Source of the DNA: an uncultured Planktomarina sp.
GTDB taxonomy: Bacteria > Pseudomonadota > Alphaproteobacteria > Rhodobacterales > Rhodobacteraceae
Assembly: GCA_905181815.1 (NCBI GenBank)
Contig: CAJIZA010000003.1
Span: forward strand, 124,001-188,000
Length of the DNA stretch: 64,000 bases
Direction of reading: 5' to 3'
This document shows positions 52,964 to 62,442 of this stretch, piece after piece. The position numbers and the translations under genes are program-made. The notes below the pieces were generated by a model. That model worked only from the letters and a program-made list of their open reading frames with translations. It searched no databases and was not told where the DNA came from. The first letter of the stretch is position 1. Every line of letters starts with the position of its first letter.

Positions 52964-53156
52964 GCTCACAACACAAACCGCACGTGCAGGAGCAACGTGA
53001 TTCAAGAAACAAAAATTCACACAACCTTAGAATGTTGAACCTACGGTAAGCGAGACAATCTACGAACGCATATATATACTTTTTTTGGATATTTTTGTAT
53101 CTTTATCAAAATTTTGGGTGAGGTTGTAATGGAAAATTTCTTAGAAATACGATGAA

Positions 53157-54067
53157 GTAAAACGAAAAATCACCAAAGCTATTTTCCCAGTCGCCGGTCA
53201 AGGCACGCGATTTTTGCCTGCGACAAAATCCATACCAAAAGAAATCATGACATTGGTGGATCGGCCCCTGGTGCGATATGCTATTGATGGAGCCTGAGCC
53301 GCCAGAATCAAAGAATTCATCTTTGTGACCTCACGCGGCAAAGGCGCTTTGGAAGATTATTTTGATGAAGCCCCAGAGCTTGAGCGATCACTACGCAAGA
53401 GGGGCAAAACAGATCTTTTGTCTGAGCTGAAATCTATCAATATGGAAAGCGGCACAATCGCCTATATTCGCCAGCGTCAGGCCATGGGTCTGGGCCATGC
53501 GGTCTGGTGTGCTCAACAATTGATTGGTGACGAGCCTTTTGCAGTTTTGTTGCCCGATGACGTGATCTCCGCACAAAAGCCCTGTTTGCAACAAATGCTC
53601 GAGGCCCATGCGGAGACCGACGGATCAATGGTTGCAGCTATGTAAGTCTCCAGCAAGGATACATCATCCTACGGAATGCTGGATGTCGAAAAGAAAGAAG
53701 GCCCCCCCTTATCGGTCAAGGACGTGATCGAAAAACCCCCTTGGGGCGCGAACCCTCAAATCTTGCGGTCATTGAGCGTCATATCTTAATTCCCACCATC
53801 ATGCAAAATCTCAGCAAAATCAAACGTGACGCTGTGGGTGAGATACAGCTCACTGATGCAATTTCTCAAGAAATTGATCAGAGCCGCGATGTTTACGGTT
53901 ATCAATTTTCCGGCCAAAGGTTTGATTGTGGATCTAAAGCTGGATTCCCGCAGGCGTCCGTTTCCTTTGGCCTGGAACGTGAAGATTTACACGATGAATT
54001 TTCAGAGTTCCTCACCCGCCTAAAAGTTACTCAGTCGACAGCACGCGCGTTGAAATTGGGCGCCTAG
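53157..54067 (+). pseudogene. galU: galU pseudogene (UTP-glucose-1-phosphate uridylyltransferase)
   Basis: The reading is clearly Gal[57 protein letters not shown] and GEIQLTDAISQEIDQSRD. It is broken by TGA at 53,297-53,299 (where family members have a sense codon after YAIDGA), by TAA at 53,643-53,645 after MVAAM, and by a frameshift near 53,740 where the reading moves from the ...VIEKPPWG frame to ...EPSNLAVIE. There is no ATG at the expected start (GTA at 53,157) and the nucleotide motif is altered (GLGTR to GQGTR). Three independent lesions make an assembly error unlikely. Confidence 0.9.
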
Positions 54068-54113
54068 ATCAAACAGCACAAAGAAGCACATCAATCAAAA
54101 CCACGACAAATTT

Positions 54114-54419
54114 TTGAAATTCAATTTAACTGGCCAAACCGCCTTGCATGTTGACGGGGCCTGGGCCAGGCAATCGCAAGTTATCGGGGGCTTTTGCAAG
54201 TTCGCTGCACCACATATGGTTGTGCGCGGAGAATCTCTGGCGAAGGATTTGAAACTGTTAACCCAGCAGGTTAGTCTGACATGGCATGCCCCACCACCCG
54301 CACAGCCACCTCCAGGCCCAGCACTCTCGGAAATCTACGATACCGAGCCCGCATCTTTGACCCGCAAGACCTATGCTGCGGTTAGTACCAATTTTGGGTT
54401 TAAACCGTTAAAGTTTTAG
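54114..54419 (+). pseudogene. Possible 3' remnant of a sulfotransferase-like gene
   Basis: 101 open codons. The C-terminal pattern (ALSEIYDTEPASLTRKTYAA followed by FGFKPLK) is similar to the tail of sulfotransferase-family proteins, and the N-terminal part does not look like a natural start. It follows the galU pseudogene and may be the end of a truncated gene. Low certainty; it could be a small intact gene of unknown function. Confidence 0.35.
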
Positions 54420-54880
54420 GCCGCGACCGAGTTCGGGCCTTCCTGCAAGATCGCAAGCAAAGTGCTGGTGCTCTCATTGTTGCGCAGCTTCATGCACACA
54501 TCCGCATCCCGCAGTGTCCGCGAGACCAGGGCTAAAGCCTTTAGGTGTTCCACACCGCTATTCAACGGGGCAAAGAGGGCAAACACCAAATCAACCGGCT
54601 GGCGATCGACGGCATCAAAATCAATCGGACGATCGAGTTTTATGAAACAGCCCACTATGCGATCAAGATTTTCAAGACGTGCGTGGGGCAGGGCGACACC
54701 GCGCCCCACACCCGTTGGACCCAAGTTTTCACGCTCCAAAAGCGCCTCGACCACACCATCACAATCCATACCATAGACCTGCGTCGCCATAGCGGACAGG
54801 TCTTGGAACAGACGCTTTTTGCTGCCCACAGATTGCGCGCAACGCACGGCATCGGGATGAATAATTTCAAGTAAATCCAT
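54416..54880 (-). CDS. ptsN: Nitrogen-regulatory phosphotransferase protein EIIA-Ntr
   Basis: 154 residues, EIIA fructose-type fold. The phosphorylated histidine is His66 in GVALPHARLENL. It works with EI-Ntr and NPr, linking nitrogen, carbon and potassium status. 24 bp after hpf, the usual neighbour. Confidence 0.93.
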   Translation of the reverse strand: MDLLEIIHPDAVRCAQSVGSKKRLFQDLSAMATQVYGMDCDGVVEALLERENLGPTGVGRGVALPHARLENLDRIVGCFIKLDRPIDFDAVDRQPVDLVFALFAPLNSGVEHLKALALVSRTLRDADVCMKLRNNESTSTLLAILQEGPNSVAA

Positions 54881-54904
54881 TAATAATCCTAGTTGTATTT
54901 TGGC

Positions 54905-55471
54905 CTAGGCCGGGTCGACCCATCCAATATTGCCATCGTCGCGGCGGTATACAACATTTACTCCATTATGACCTTCGTTTTTAAAGACAATGACCGGCGC
55001 CCCCGCAAGTTCCATCTGCATCACTGCCTCTCCTACAGATAGAGATTGGATTTTTTGCTCCATCTCCGCAACAATTAAAGGCTGCAGACTCTCCGGTTCG
55101 TTATCGGTCGAATCGTCCTGATGGGCGAGGATATACGAGGATGCTTCAGAGAATTCAACGGGCTGGGCACGTTCTTTATGATGATCTTTCAATCGGCGTT
55201 TATATCTGCGCAATTGTTTCTCCATTTTATCAGCGGCGGCGTCAAATGCGGCATATATTTCATGATCATGCGCTTTGGCTTGCGCCGTTAACCCGGTAGA
55301 CAAATGTACACTCACCTCACAGACAAATTCATTGGAGCTTCGCGAAAAGATAATCGAAGCATCAGTTGGTCGCTCTGCGTATTTTGAGGCAATGGCGTCC
55401 ACAACGGATTTCACATGCGTCTGAAGTGCAGCGCCAATGTCGATTTGTTTTCCAGAAATTTGATATAGCAT
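54905..55471 (-). CDS. hpf: Ribosome hibernation promoting factor, long form
   Basis: 188 residues: N-terminal S30AE domain (1-105) with YQISGKQIDIGAAL and an C-terminal HPF domain (about 130-185, VVYRRDDGNIGWVD). The long form dimerises 70S ribosomes to 100S in stationary phase in other bacteria. It lies between lptB and ptsN; no rpoN is inserted. Confidence 0.94.
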   Translation of the reverse strand: MLYQISGKQIDIGAALQTHVKSVVDAIASKYAERPTDASIIFSRSSNEFVCEVSVHLSTGLTAQAKAHDHEIYAAFDAAADKMEKQLRRYKRRLKDHHKERAQPVEFSEASSYILAHQDDSTDNEPESLQPLIVAEMEQKIQSLSVGEAVMQMELAGAPVIVFKNEGHNGVNVVYRRDDGNIGWVDPA

Positions 55472-55662
55472 TTGGTCTCCTTTTTATCAGCCTCAAAATG
55501 ACCAGCTAAGGACGCGATAGGCCACATCAGTCACACCTCACAAGCCCATGAATGGCCGCAAGCTGCAAGGTACAGTTTGTTTGAATTAGCTGAATATTAT
55601 GACAACATATCACAACTCTATTGGCCAAATATCAGGGGTAATTGTCAACTCCAAATTGAAAA

Positions 55663-56421
55663 TTAGCTCAATCTGAAATTTTCGCCCAGATAGACACGCC
55701 GAACATTTTCGTCCTCAACAATCTCTTGCGCAGTGCCGCTGCGCAGAACCACGCCATCATGCAAAATATAAGCACGATCGACGATATCGAGAGTTTCTCG
55801 GACATTATGATCGGTGATCAGCACTCCAAGTCCGCGCTTTTTCAACTCTGACACCAAGTTGCGAATTTCCCCAACCGCAATTGGATCCACCCCAGCGAAA
55901 GGCTCATCCAGCAGCAAATATTTTGGGATTGCAGCCAAGCATCTAGCAATTTCAACCCTCCGGCGCTGGCCACCAGATAGGGCAAGCGCTGGAGAACGGC
56001 GCAGGTGTTCAATTGAAAATTCATTGAGCAATTCTTCCAAGCGCTCAAAGCGTCGATCACGGTCTTTCACGCTCAATTCCAGAACTGCGAGAATATTATC
56101 TTCGACATTCATACCGCGAAAAATGGACATTTCTTGCGGCAAATACCCGATGCCAAGCCGGGCGCGCCGATACATCGGCAGGCGGGTAACATCGCGGCCA
56201 TCAATACTCACCCGTCCCCCCTCAGGCGTGACCAGCCCAGCGATGGAATAAAAACAGGTGGTTTTACCCGAGCCATTTGGCCCCAAAAGTGCCACGACTT
56301 CACCACGGTGCAAATGCATGCTCACATCGCTAATGACCAACCGTTTTTGATAGCTCTTTCGTAGTGACTCTATTTTGAGACCACCCTTGCCATCTGACAC
56401 TTCAAATTGAGGATCCGCCAT
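55663..56421 (-). CDS. lptB: LPS export ABC ATPase LptB
   Basis: 252 residues. Walker A GPNGSGKTTCF (E. coli LptB has GPNGAGKTT), signature LSGGQRRRVEIAR, Walker B YLLLDEPFAGVDP. It drives LPS extraction with LptFG, whose genes are not here. Start overlaps the lptA stop by one base. Confidence 0.95.
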   Translation of the reverse strand: MADPQFEVSDGKGGLKIESLRKSYQKRLVISDVSMHLHRGEVVALLGPNGSGKTTCFYSIAGLVTPEGGRVSIDGRDVTRLPMYRRARLGIGYLPQEMSIFRGMNVEDNILAVLELSVKDRDRRFERLEELLNEFSIEHLRRSPALALSGGQRRRVEIARCLAAIPKYLLLDEPFAGVDPIAVGEIRNLVSELKKRGLGVLITDHNVRETLDIVDRAYILHDGVVLRSGTAQEIVEDENVRRVYLGENFRLS

Positions 56422-56921
56422 TATTTGGATCCACTTGGCAAAACGGTACGCACTCGGCCTTCCATCACAGCTGCCCCCGTATCAAGATCAATCGTCAGAA
56501 AATCGGCGGACAGACTCATAGAGCCTTGGTTGAGCAAAACATCACCCCGCATCCGCAATTCACGCCCTGTAAGATCATAATCTGCGCTGTCCGCTTGTGC
56601 TGAATCTGACGGCGACACCAAAAGAACACCTCCACTGGCCAACAGCCGGCCAATCCCTCCAGCCTTCAGATAGGTGACATCCACCAGATCTGCGGATAGG
56701 CGCATATTCCCTTGTGCAATCACGACATTGCCCTCAAACCGCGCGGCGCCATCTGTTTGACTAACCGTGAGCCTATCGGCCAACATTTCAATAGAGGCTT
56801 CTGGATCACTTTGGAACCCATCCAAGGATAAAGTGGTTTGCGCCGAAAGGGAAAGGGGTCCACAAACTGTCGAGAGTAGAACTGTAATGAGCAGCAAAAT
56901 TTGGCGCACGGATAACCTCAA
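56421..56921 (-). CDS. lptA: LPS transport periplasmic protein LptA
   Basis: 166 residues, signal peptide about 1-27 (SLSAQ), OstA-like beta-jellyroll domain with GNVVIAQGNMRLSADLVDVTY. Forms the periplasmic bridge of the Lpt system. Overlaps lptC by 4 nt and lptB by 1 nt. Confidence 0.9.
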   Translation of the reverse strand: MRLSVRQILLLITVLLSTVCGPLSLSAQTTLSLDGFQSDPEASIEMLADRLTVSQTDGAARFEGNVVIAQGNMRLSADLVDVTYLKAGGIGRLLASGGVLLVSPSDSAQADSADYDLTGRELRMRGDVLLNQGSMSLSADFLTIDLDTGAAVMEGRVRTVLPSGSK

Positions 56922-57526
56922 TCAATAAGTTTTGGGGAGTATACCAGCCGCACATCATTTATGAAAACGATTTGCTGGTCGTCGGCGGTCATTTGCAGAT
57001 GCATTTCTCCCGCAGTAATCGCACCCAAGGCTGTTACCCCCTGAAACCCACCCCTGGCAGATGCCACACCCTGGTTAAGATTCATGTCCAAAGCCTCCGT
57101 TGTTAGCCAAAAATTTGGTAGCGCAGCAATGTGAACATTCTTCGAAATCTGCGCTGTTTGCGTCGATGAGTCCAAAGCGCCCTGCCCGGCGGTAACTTGG
57201 ACGGTGCGATCACTGGTAGACCGAAGTACGACGGATAGATCAGTGATCTCAAGAATATCTGCGTTTTCAACCTGAAGTGAGGCATAGGCCGCAGACAGCG
57301 CAATTTCAGTGCCATTGCTGGCAATGCCGGTGAAATACGGCTGTGTGATGCGCTGTTCGCGGATAATTTCAGCAACGTTATGTTCAGCATAGGGCAAGGA
57401 TTGGGTCACATCCACTTTTCCAGAAAACAAAAAAAATGTCGACAACAGGCCAAGCGCGGCAATGGGCAGCAGGGTTTTGAGCCATGCAACAAGCGCCGAA
57501 TAACCGTCATCGAAGGAAAAATGCAT
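56918..57526 (-). CDS. lptC: LPS export protein LptC
   Basis: 202 residues, one N-terminal membrane span (about 14-33) and a periplasmic jellyroll domain. Sequence is weakly conserved, but position immediately before lptA and the layout fit LptC. 27 bp downstream of the RNase D gene. Confidence 0.85.
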   Translation of the reverse strand: MHFSFDDGYSALVAWLKTLLPIAALGLLSTFFLFSGKVDVTQSLPYAEHNVAEIIREQRITQPYFTGIASNGTEIALSAAYASLQVENADILEITDLSVVLRSTSDRTVQVTAGQGALDSSTQTAQISKNVHIAALPNFWLTTEALDMNLNQGVASARGGFQGVTALGAITAGEMHLQMTADDQQIVFINDVRLVYSPKLID

Positions 57527-57553
57527 TGCGCCTCTCAGTTATCGAATACCAGC

Positions 57554-58168
57554 CTAAGAATGAGCAAAAATGTCGCTGTCTGGCCAGCCTGCGAGATCTA
57601 GCTCAGCCCGCGTAGGTAAGAAGTCAAAGCAAGATTGCGCCAGATCCATGCGCCCCTCACGGATCAGCATCTCATTTAAACGCTCACGCAATTCATGCAA
57701 ATATAGCACATCAGACGCCGCATATTCCACTTGCGCCTTAGACAAACGCGCCGCGCCCCAATCAGAAGATTGCTGCTGTTTGGAAATATCTATGGAGAGT
57801 AATTCTTGCAGCAGGTTTTTCAACCCATGCCGATCCGTGTAAGTTCGGGTCATGCGACTGACTATCTTGGTGCAATAGACCGGCGCGGTCAAAGCCCCAA
57901 AAGCCTCCTTCATGGCCGCAATATCAAACCGACCAAAATGAAATAATTTTAGCACATTGGGGTCCTCTAGCATCCGGCATAAATTGGGCGCCGCAGTTTG
58001 CCCCTTGGCCACCTGCACCAAATGCGCATGTCCATCACCGCTGGACAGCTGCACCACGCAAAGACGGTCGCGCTTAGGTTTCAAACCCATAGTCTCACAA
58101 TCAATGGCCACAATTGGGCCTAAATCCAAGCCATCCGGCAAATCGCCTTTATAAACATGATTCGTCAT
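57554..58168 (-). CDS. rnd: RNase D-like 3'-5' exonuclease
   Basis: 204 residues, DEDDy exonuclease domain: VAIDCETMG (motif I), LFHFGRFDIAAMKEAF (motif II) and QVEYAASDVLYL (motif III). It lacks the C-terminal HRDC domains of full-length RNase D, which is normal for the short alphaproteobacterial form. Usual neighbour of lptC in this group. Confidence 0.9.
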   Translation of the reverse strand: MTNHVYKGDLPDGLDLGPIVAIDCETMGLKPKRDRLCVVQLSSGDGHAHLVQVAKGQTAAPNLCRMLEDPNVLKLFHFGRFDIAAMKEAFGALTAPVYCTKIVSRMTRTYTDRHGLKNLLQELLSIDISKQQQSSDWGAARLSKAQVEYAASDVLYLHELRERLNEMLIREGRMDLAQSCFDFLPTRAELDLAGWPDSDIFAHS

Positions 58169-58355
58169 CTTGATCCCTTGTGCTTGAAGCGGCTACGTCG
58201 CCTGCCTGACCCTCTAGAGCCTTGCTGTCAATTCAATATAGACGCCGAAAGGTCGCTCGTCACCCTTCACCCTTCGCTTTGATATAGCCACTGCCCAAAA
58301 AACGATTTATCTGCAATTTAATAATTCATACCATCACACGATCGGGAACCTGGAA

Positions 58356-59474
58356 ATGCGCGAAACTGGAAAGACAATTGTTAATAGTTGGAATGAATGG
58401 GACCCGCTGCGCCATGTCATAGTTGGTCGGGCAGATGATTGCCATATTCCAGCGGAAGAGCCCGCTCTAGACGCAAAAGTACCAGAAGATAGTGATATGC
58501 GCGGCCAATGGGGACGCAGGCCACAAGAAACAATTGATCGGGCCAATGAGTTGCTCAATAATTTCACTAGCCAGTTGGAAAAACGCGGCATTCGCGTGGA
58601 TCGCCCCACATCAATTGATCACTCTGTGCCAGTGCACACGCCAGATTTCTCAACCCAAAGCCAATTTGGCTGTATGCCGCCGCGCGATGTCTTGCTGACC
58701 GTTGGTTCTGAAATGCTCGAAGCAACCATGTCTTATCGCTGTCGCTGGTTTGAATATTTAAACTACCGCCCCTTGATGCAAAAATATTTTGAGGAGGACC
58801 CCAAATTTCGCCATGAATCCGCACCCAAACCTCGGCTGACGAATGCGGATTATCATCCCGATTACCTGTCTGAAAAGATCGGTGTTGAAAAACGACTGAA
58901 GTGGACGGCGGACAAATTCTTTGTCACCACAGAAGAAGAGCCTTTGTTCGATGCCGCCGATGTTCTGCGGTTTGGCAGAGATTTGGTCGTTCAACACGGG
59001 TTCACCACGAACCTCAAGGGAATCGAATGGCTGCGCCGACATTTTCCGGATCATCGGGTGCATACGGTGAATTTTCCAGGCGACCCCTACCCCATTCACA
59101 TCGATGCAACATTCACCCCCTTGCGCCCTGGGCTGATCTTGAACAATCCACAACGCCGCCTGCCTGATGAACAACGTGAGATGTTCGAAAAGAACGATTG
59201 GCAGATTGTCGATTCTGCCCAACCAGCCCACAACGCTCCGCCACCATTATGCTACTCTTCCACATGGCTGAGCATGAATGTTCTCGTCTTAGATCCAAAA
59301 ACTGTTTGTGTCGAAAAGTCAGAGGTCTATCAGGCAGAACAAATGGACAAGCTGGGCATGGAAGTGGTCGAGGTCGACCTACGAGATGCCTATGCCTTTG
59401 GCGGCGGGCTGCATTGTTGTACTGCAGATGTTTACCGTGAAGGCGTCTTTGAGGACTATTTTACGAAGGTCTGA
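58356..59474 (+). CDS. Arginine:glycine amidinotransferase-like protein
   Basis: 372 residues, GATM/StrB family with a pentein fold. Catalytic Cys354 (GGGLHCC) and His248 (PYPIHIDATF) match human GATM Cys407 and His303. AADVLRFGRDLVVQH and GIEWLRRHF are also close to the animal enzyme. Transfers the arginine amidino group to glycine or another amine; the natural acceptor is unknown. Weak Shine-Dalgarno. It stands alone, with a terminator 26 nt after its stop, divergent from rnd. Confidence 0.85.
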   Translation: MRETGKTIVNSWNEWDPLRHVIVGRADDCHIPAEEPALDAKVPEDSDMRGQWGRRPQETIDRANELLNNFTSQLEKRGIRVDRPTSIDHSVPVHTPDFSTQSQFGCMPPRDVLLTVGSEMLEATMSYRCRWFEYLNYRPLMQKYFEEDPKFRHESAPKPRLTNADYHPDYLSEKIGVEKRLKWTADKFFVTTEEEPLFDAADVLRFGRDLVVQHGFTTNLKGIEWLRRHFPDHRVHTVNFPGDPYPIHIDATFTPLRPGLILNNPQRRLPDEQREMFEKNDWQIVDSAQPAHNAPPPLCYSSTWLSMNVLVLDPKTVCVEKSEVYQAEQMDKLGMEVVEVDLRDAYAFGGGLHCCTADVYREGVFEDYFTKV

Positions 59475-59499
59475 ACCGGCTCTGTAAGCGCACAACTCG

Positions 59500-59532
59500 A
59501 AAGGCCTTTTCCATTTTGGGGAAGGCCTTTTT
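59500..59532 (+). terminator. Terminator after amidinotransferase gene
   Basis: AAAGGCCTTTTCC (59,500-59,512) and GGGGAAGGCCTTT (59,518-59,530) form a 13-bp stem with two T-G pairs and a 5-nt loop, ending in TTTTT. Strong intrinsic terminator for the + strand gene. Confidence 0.9.
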
Positions 59533-59639
59533 GGTGACGCAATCATATTTTCGGTCGCAGCCAGCTCACAAAATTCCTGCCCTGCTTTGAAGGCAGCGCC
59601 GATATATTATGCCTAAATGTACATTGGCAACGTCGGCAA

Positions 59640-60230
59640 TCAAATCCGCGCCAGAAGCTCTGCATGTTTCGCCGTAAAGTCTTGCCGCACCTCCAAAGGG
59701 GGGCGCAAATGAAGGGTTAGGCTGGCAGCAAGATTGGCGTCCACCCTGCCAAACAGCCGATCCGCTTCCGGCCCCGAAAACCCTGCCAGCTGGGTGGCTT
59801 CCAACCATGCACTAATCTTATCAGCTTTTTTAATCTGCTTTTTTAATGTCGAGGCCGTAACGGCCGGCAGTCCAAAACGGATATGAATGGCAACGCTCAA
59901 CCGTGTGTCGAGATCATCATATCCTGGTCCAACGGATGCCTTTACCGGAGAGATCATATCTCCAATAACATATTCCGGCGCATCGTGTAGCAGCGCGGTT
60001 AATCGATGCGCAGGCGAGGCCTTAGGATTAAGGCGCAGAAAAATCTGTTCCACCAACAAAGAGTGTTCGGCCACAGAATATGCAAAATTACCAACGGTTT
60101 GACCGTTCCAGCGCGCCACAAAGGCCAAGCCATGAGCGATATCTTCCACCTCAATATCAACCGGTGTCGGATCCAGCAAATCCAGCCGACGACCAGAGAG
60201 CATCCTTTGCCATGCGCGGGGTTGTTTCAT
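59640..60230 (-). CDS. HD-domain phosphohydrolase (YfbR-like)
   Basis: 196 residues from the ATG at 60,230. HD motif residues in VAEHSLLV, LLHDAPEYVIGDM and the later KADKISAWLEATQL. Family members hydrolyse 5'-deoxynucleotides or similar phosphate esters; the substrate is not fixed. A longer frame to 60,623 runs into ahcY and is rejected. Divergent from ahcY with 125 bp between. Confidence 0.85.
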   Translation of the reverse strand: MKQPRAWQRMLSGRRLDLLDPTPVDIEVEDIAHGLAFVARWNGQTVGNFAYSVAEHSLLVEQIFLRLNPKASPAHRLTALLHDAPEYVIGDMISPVKASVGPGYDDLDTRLSVAIHIRFGLPAVTASTLKKQIKKADKISAWLEATQLAGFSGPEADRLFGRVDANLAASLTLHLRPPLEVRQDFTAKHAELLARI

Positions 60231-60355
60231 AAGTGCCTGCCCTTTTTCGCGATAGGTTATCTTGCGCCCTGCCCTATTGTCGAGAGGGCAAAGCAATGTT
60301 ATGGCGGCACAAATCTTAAACCCCACAGACAATAGAACCCCACGAGGACCTCTAA

Positions 60356-61747
60356 ATGGCACATGACTATATCGTGAAAGACATCTCTCTGGCTGCATTC
60401 GGTCGTAAGGAATTGGATATCGCCGAAACCGAAATGCCAGGGCTAATGGCCTTGCGGAAAGAATATGGGGCCTCCAAGCCTTTGAAAGGCGCACGCATTG
60501 TTGGTTCATTGCACATGACCATCCAAACCGCTGTCCTGATTGAAACACTCGTCGATCTTGGCGCAGATGTACGCTGGGCCTCTTGCAACATTTTCTCCAC
60601 TCAGGATCACGCCGCAGCAGCAATCGCCGCAGGCGGCACGCCCGTGTTCGCGATTAAAGGCCAGTCCTTGGAAGAGCATTGGGATTATCTCGACCGGTCC
60701 TTCATGTTCCCAGAAGGTGCAAACATGATCCTTGATGATGGCGGTGATGCGACGCTCTATGTGCTGTTGGGTGCACGGGTGGAAGAGGGCGAAACCGATC
60801 TTATCGAGGTGCCAAAATCCGAAGAGGAAGCGGCCATCTTCGCTCAGATCAAAAAACGCATGTCCGAAACACCCGGTTGGTTCACAAAAACCCGTGCCGC
60901 AATCCAAGGTGTGTCCGAAGAAACCACCACAGGCGTGCACCGCCTGTACGAATTGGTCAAACAAGGCCAACTCCCCTTCCCCGCCATCAATGTGAACGAT
61001 TCAGTCACCAAGTCAAAATTCGACAATAAATATGGCTGTAAAGAATCTCTGGTCGATGGCATCCGCCGCGCCACTGATACGATGATGGCTGGTAAAGTGG
61101 CTGTCGTTTTGGGGTATGGCGATGTGGGCAAAGGCTCTGCTGCCTCCCTGCGCGGTGCCGGTGCGCGTGTGAAAGTCACGGAAGTTGACCCCATCTGTGC
61201 ATTGCAAGCCGCCATGGATGGCTTTGAGGTTGTGCTGCTTGAAGATGTTGTGTCCAACGCAGATATCTTCATCACCACAACAGGCAACAAGGATGTTATC
61301 CGCATCGAACATATGCGTGACATGAAAGATATGGCGATCGTCGGCAACATCGGTCACTTCGACAATGAAATTCAGGTCGCCAGCCTCAAGAACCACAAAT
61401 GGACCAATATCAAAGAGCAGGTAGATATGATCGAAATGCCAAATGGCAATCGTTTGATCCTGCTTTCGGAAGGTCGGCTGTTGAACCTCGGCAATGCCAC
61501 TGGCCACCCCTCATTTGTGATGTCCGCCTCCTTTACAAACCAAGTCTTGGCACAAATTGAGCTTTGGACCAAAGGAGATGACTATAACAACGACGTGTAC
61601 ATCCTGCCCAAACATTTAGACGAAAAGGTCGCCCGTCTGCACTTGGATCGTATTGGAGTGAAGTTGTCGAAACTCAATAACGAGCAAGCCGCCTACATTG
61701 GTGTGAGCTCAGAAGGCCCGTTCAAGCCAGAGCATTATCGCTACTAA
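60356..61747 (+). CDS. ahcY: S-adenosylhomocysteine hydrolase AhcY
   Basis: 463 residues. Splits SAH to homocysteine and adenosine, keeping methyltransferases (including CrtF and BchM) uninhibited. NAD-binding [18 protein letters not shown] near residue 250; family C-terminus FKPEHYRY. In Rhodobacter ahcY follows the reg locus; here it converges with regA. No SAH riboswitch pattern was evident in the upstream 125 bp. Confidence 0.97.
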   Translation: MAHDYIVKDISLAAFGRKELDIAETEMPGLMALRKEYGASKPLKGARIVGSLHMTIQTAVLIETLVDLGADVRWASCNIFSTQDHAAAAIAAGGTPVFAIKGQSLEEHWDYLDRSFMFPEGANMILDDGGDATLYVLLGARVEEGETDLIEVPKSEEEAAIFAQIKKRMSETPGWFTKTRAAIQGVSEETTTGVHRLYELVKQGQLPFPAINVNDSVTKSKFDNKYGCKESLVDGIRRATDTMMAGKVAVVLGYGDVGKGSAASLRGAGARVKVTEVDPICALQAAMDGFEVVLLEDVVSNADIFITTTGNKDVIRIEHMRDMKDMAIVGNIGHFDNEIQVASLKNHKWTNIKEQVDMIEMPNGNRLILLSEGRLLNLGNATGHPSFVMSASFTNQVLAQIELWTKGDDYNNDVYILPKHLDEKVARLHLDRIGVKLSKLNNEQAAYIGVSSEGPFKPEHYRY

Positions 61748-61765
61748 AATCATAAAACCCAAAAG

Positions 61766-61796
61766 CAGCTCGGCTTAAATCGCCGGGCTGTTTTTT
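61766..61796 (+). terminator. Terminator after ahcY
   Basis: CAGCTCGGC (61,766-61,774) pairs with GCCGGGCTG (61,782-61,790) with one T-G pair, 7-nt loop, then TTTTTT. Intrinsic terminator for ahcY; regA ends about 40 bp further on the other strand. Confidence 0.88.
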
Positions 61797-61834
61797 GCGG
61801 AAAGCTTATATTTCAAAAACGGCCCACGGCGTCA

Positions 61835-62386
61835 CTACCGCGGACTACGTTTTGCCAAAATGCGCTGCAATGTCCGGCGATGCATGGACAGGCGCCGCGC
61901 TGTTTCACTGACGTTGCGGTCGCAAAGCTCAAACACCCTTTGAATATGCTCCCAGCGCACACGATCCGCGGACATGGGATTCTCCGGGGGCGGGGGCAAT
62001 TCATCCCCGGTAGCCAGAAGAGCATTCGTGATATCTTTGGCGTCGGCGGGCTTGGATAGATAATCCGTCGCGCCAATCTTCACAGCCGCAACTGCCGTCG
62101 CAATCGCCCCATAGCCTGTCAAAACCACAACCCGGCAATCGGGACGTTTCGCGCGCAGCACTTCCACAACATCCAGACCGTTGCCATCTTCCAGCCGCAA
62201 ATCCACGACCGCAAATGCCGGAGGGCGCGCTGTGGCGATCGCCCGACCTGCGGCCACTGAACCGGCTTGCTCAACCGAAAATCCGCGTTTTTCCATCGCT
62301 TTCGCCAAACGCTTTAGAAACGGCTCATCATCATCTACCAAAAGCAAAGATTTATCTTCACCAATGTCCAGCGGCTCATTTGCCAT
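61835..62386 (-). CDS. regA: Photosynthesis response regulator RegA/PrrA
   Basis: 183 residues. Receiver domain with phospho-acceptor Asp62 (AVVDLRL), proline linker ELPPPPENP, and a Fis-type HTH (NVSETARRLSMHRRTLQRIL). Global redox activator of puf, puh and other genes in Rhodobacter, phosphorylated by RegB when oxygen falls. Follows senC by about 56 nt. The hvrA gene expected between regA and ahcY is absent. Confidence 0.95.
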   Translation of the reverse strand: MANEPLDIGEDKSLLLVDDDEPFLKRLAKAMEKRGFSVEQAGSVAAGRAIATARPPAFAVVDLRLEDGNGLDVVEVLRAKRPDCRVVVLTGYGAIATAVAAVKIGATDYLSKPADAKDITNALLATGDELPPPPENPMSADRVRWEHIQRVFELCDRNVSETARRLSMHRRTLQRILAKRSPR

Positions 62387-62442
62387 GATCTGATCCTTCC
62401 GATTTTCTCTACGTTAACAAGATGGTTCGATTATGGCTAGTA

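Noticed and set aside
60231-60355. SAH riboswitch before ahcY
   Set aside because: I looked for the conserved core of the SAH riboswitch and did not see it; only a short GC-rich pairing is present.
59640-60623. Longer 327-codon start for the HD hydrolase
   Set aside because: It would overlap the well-supported ahcY 5' end by over 260 bp; the family N-terminus fits the ATG at 60,230.
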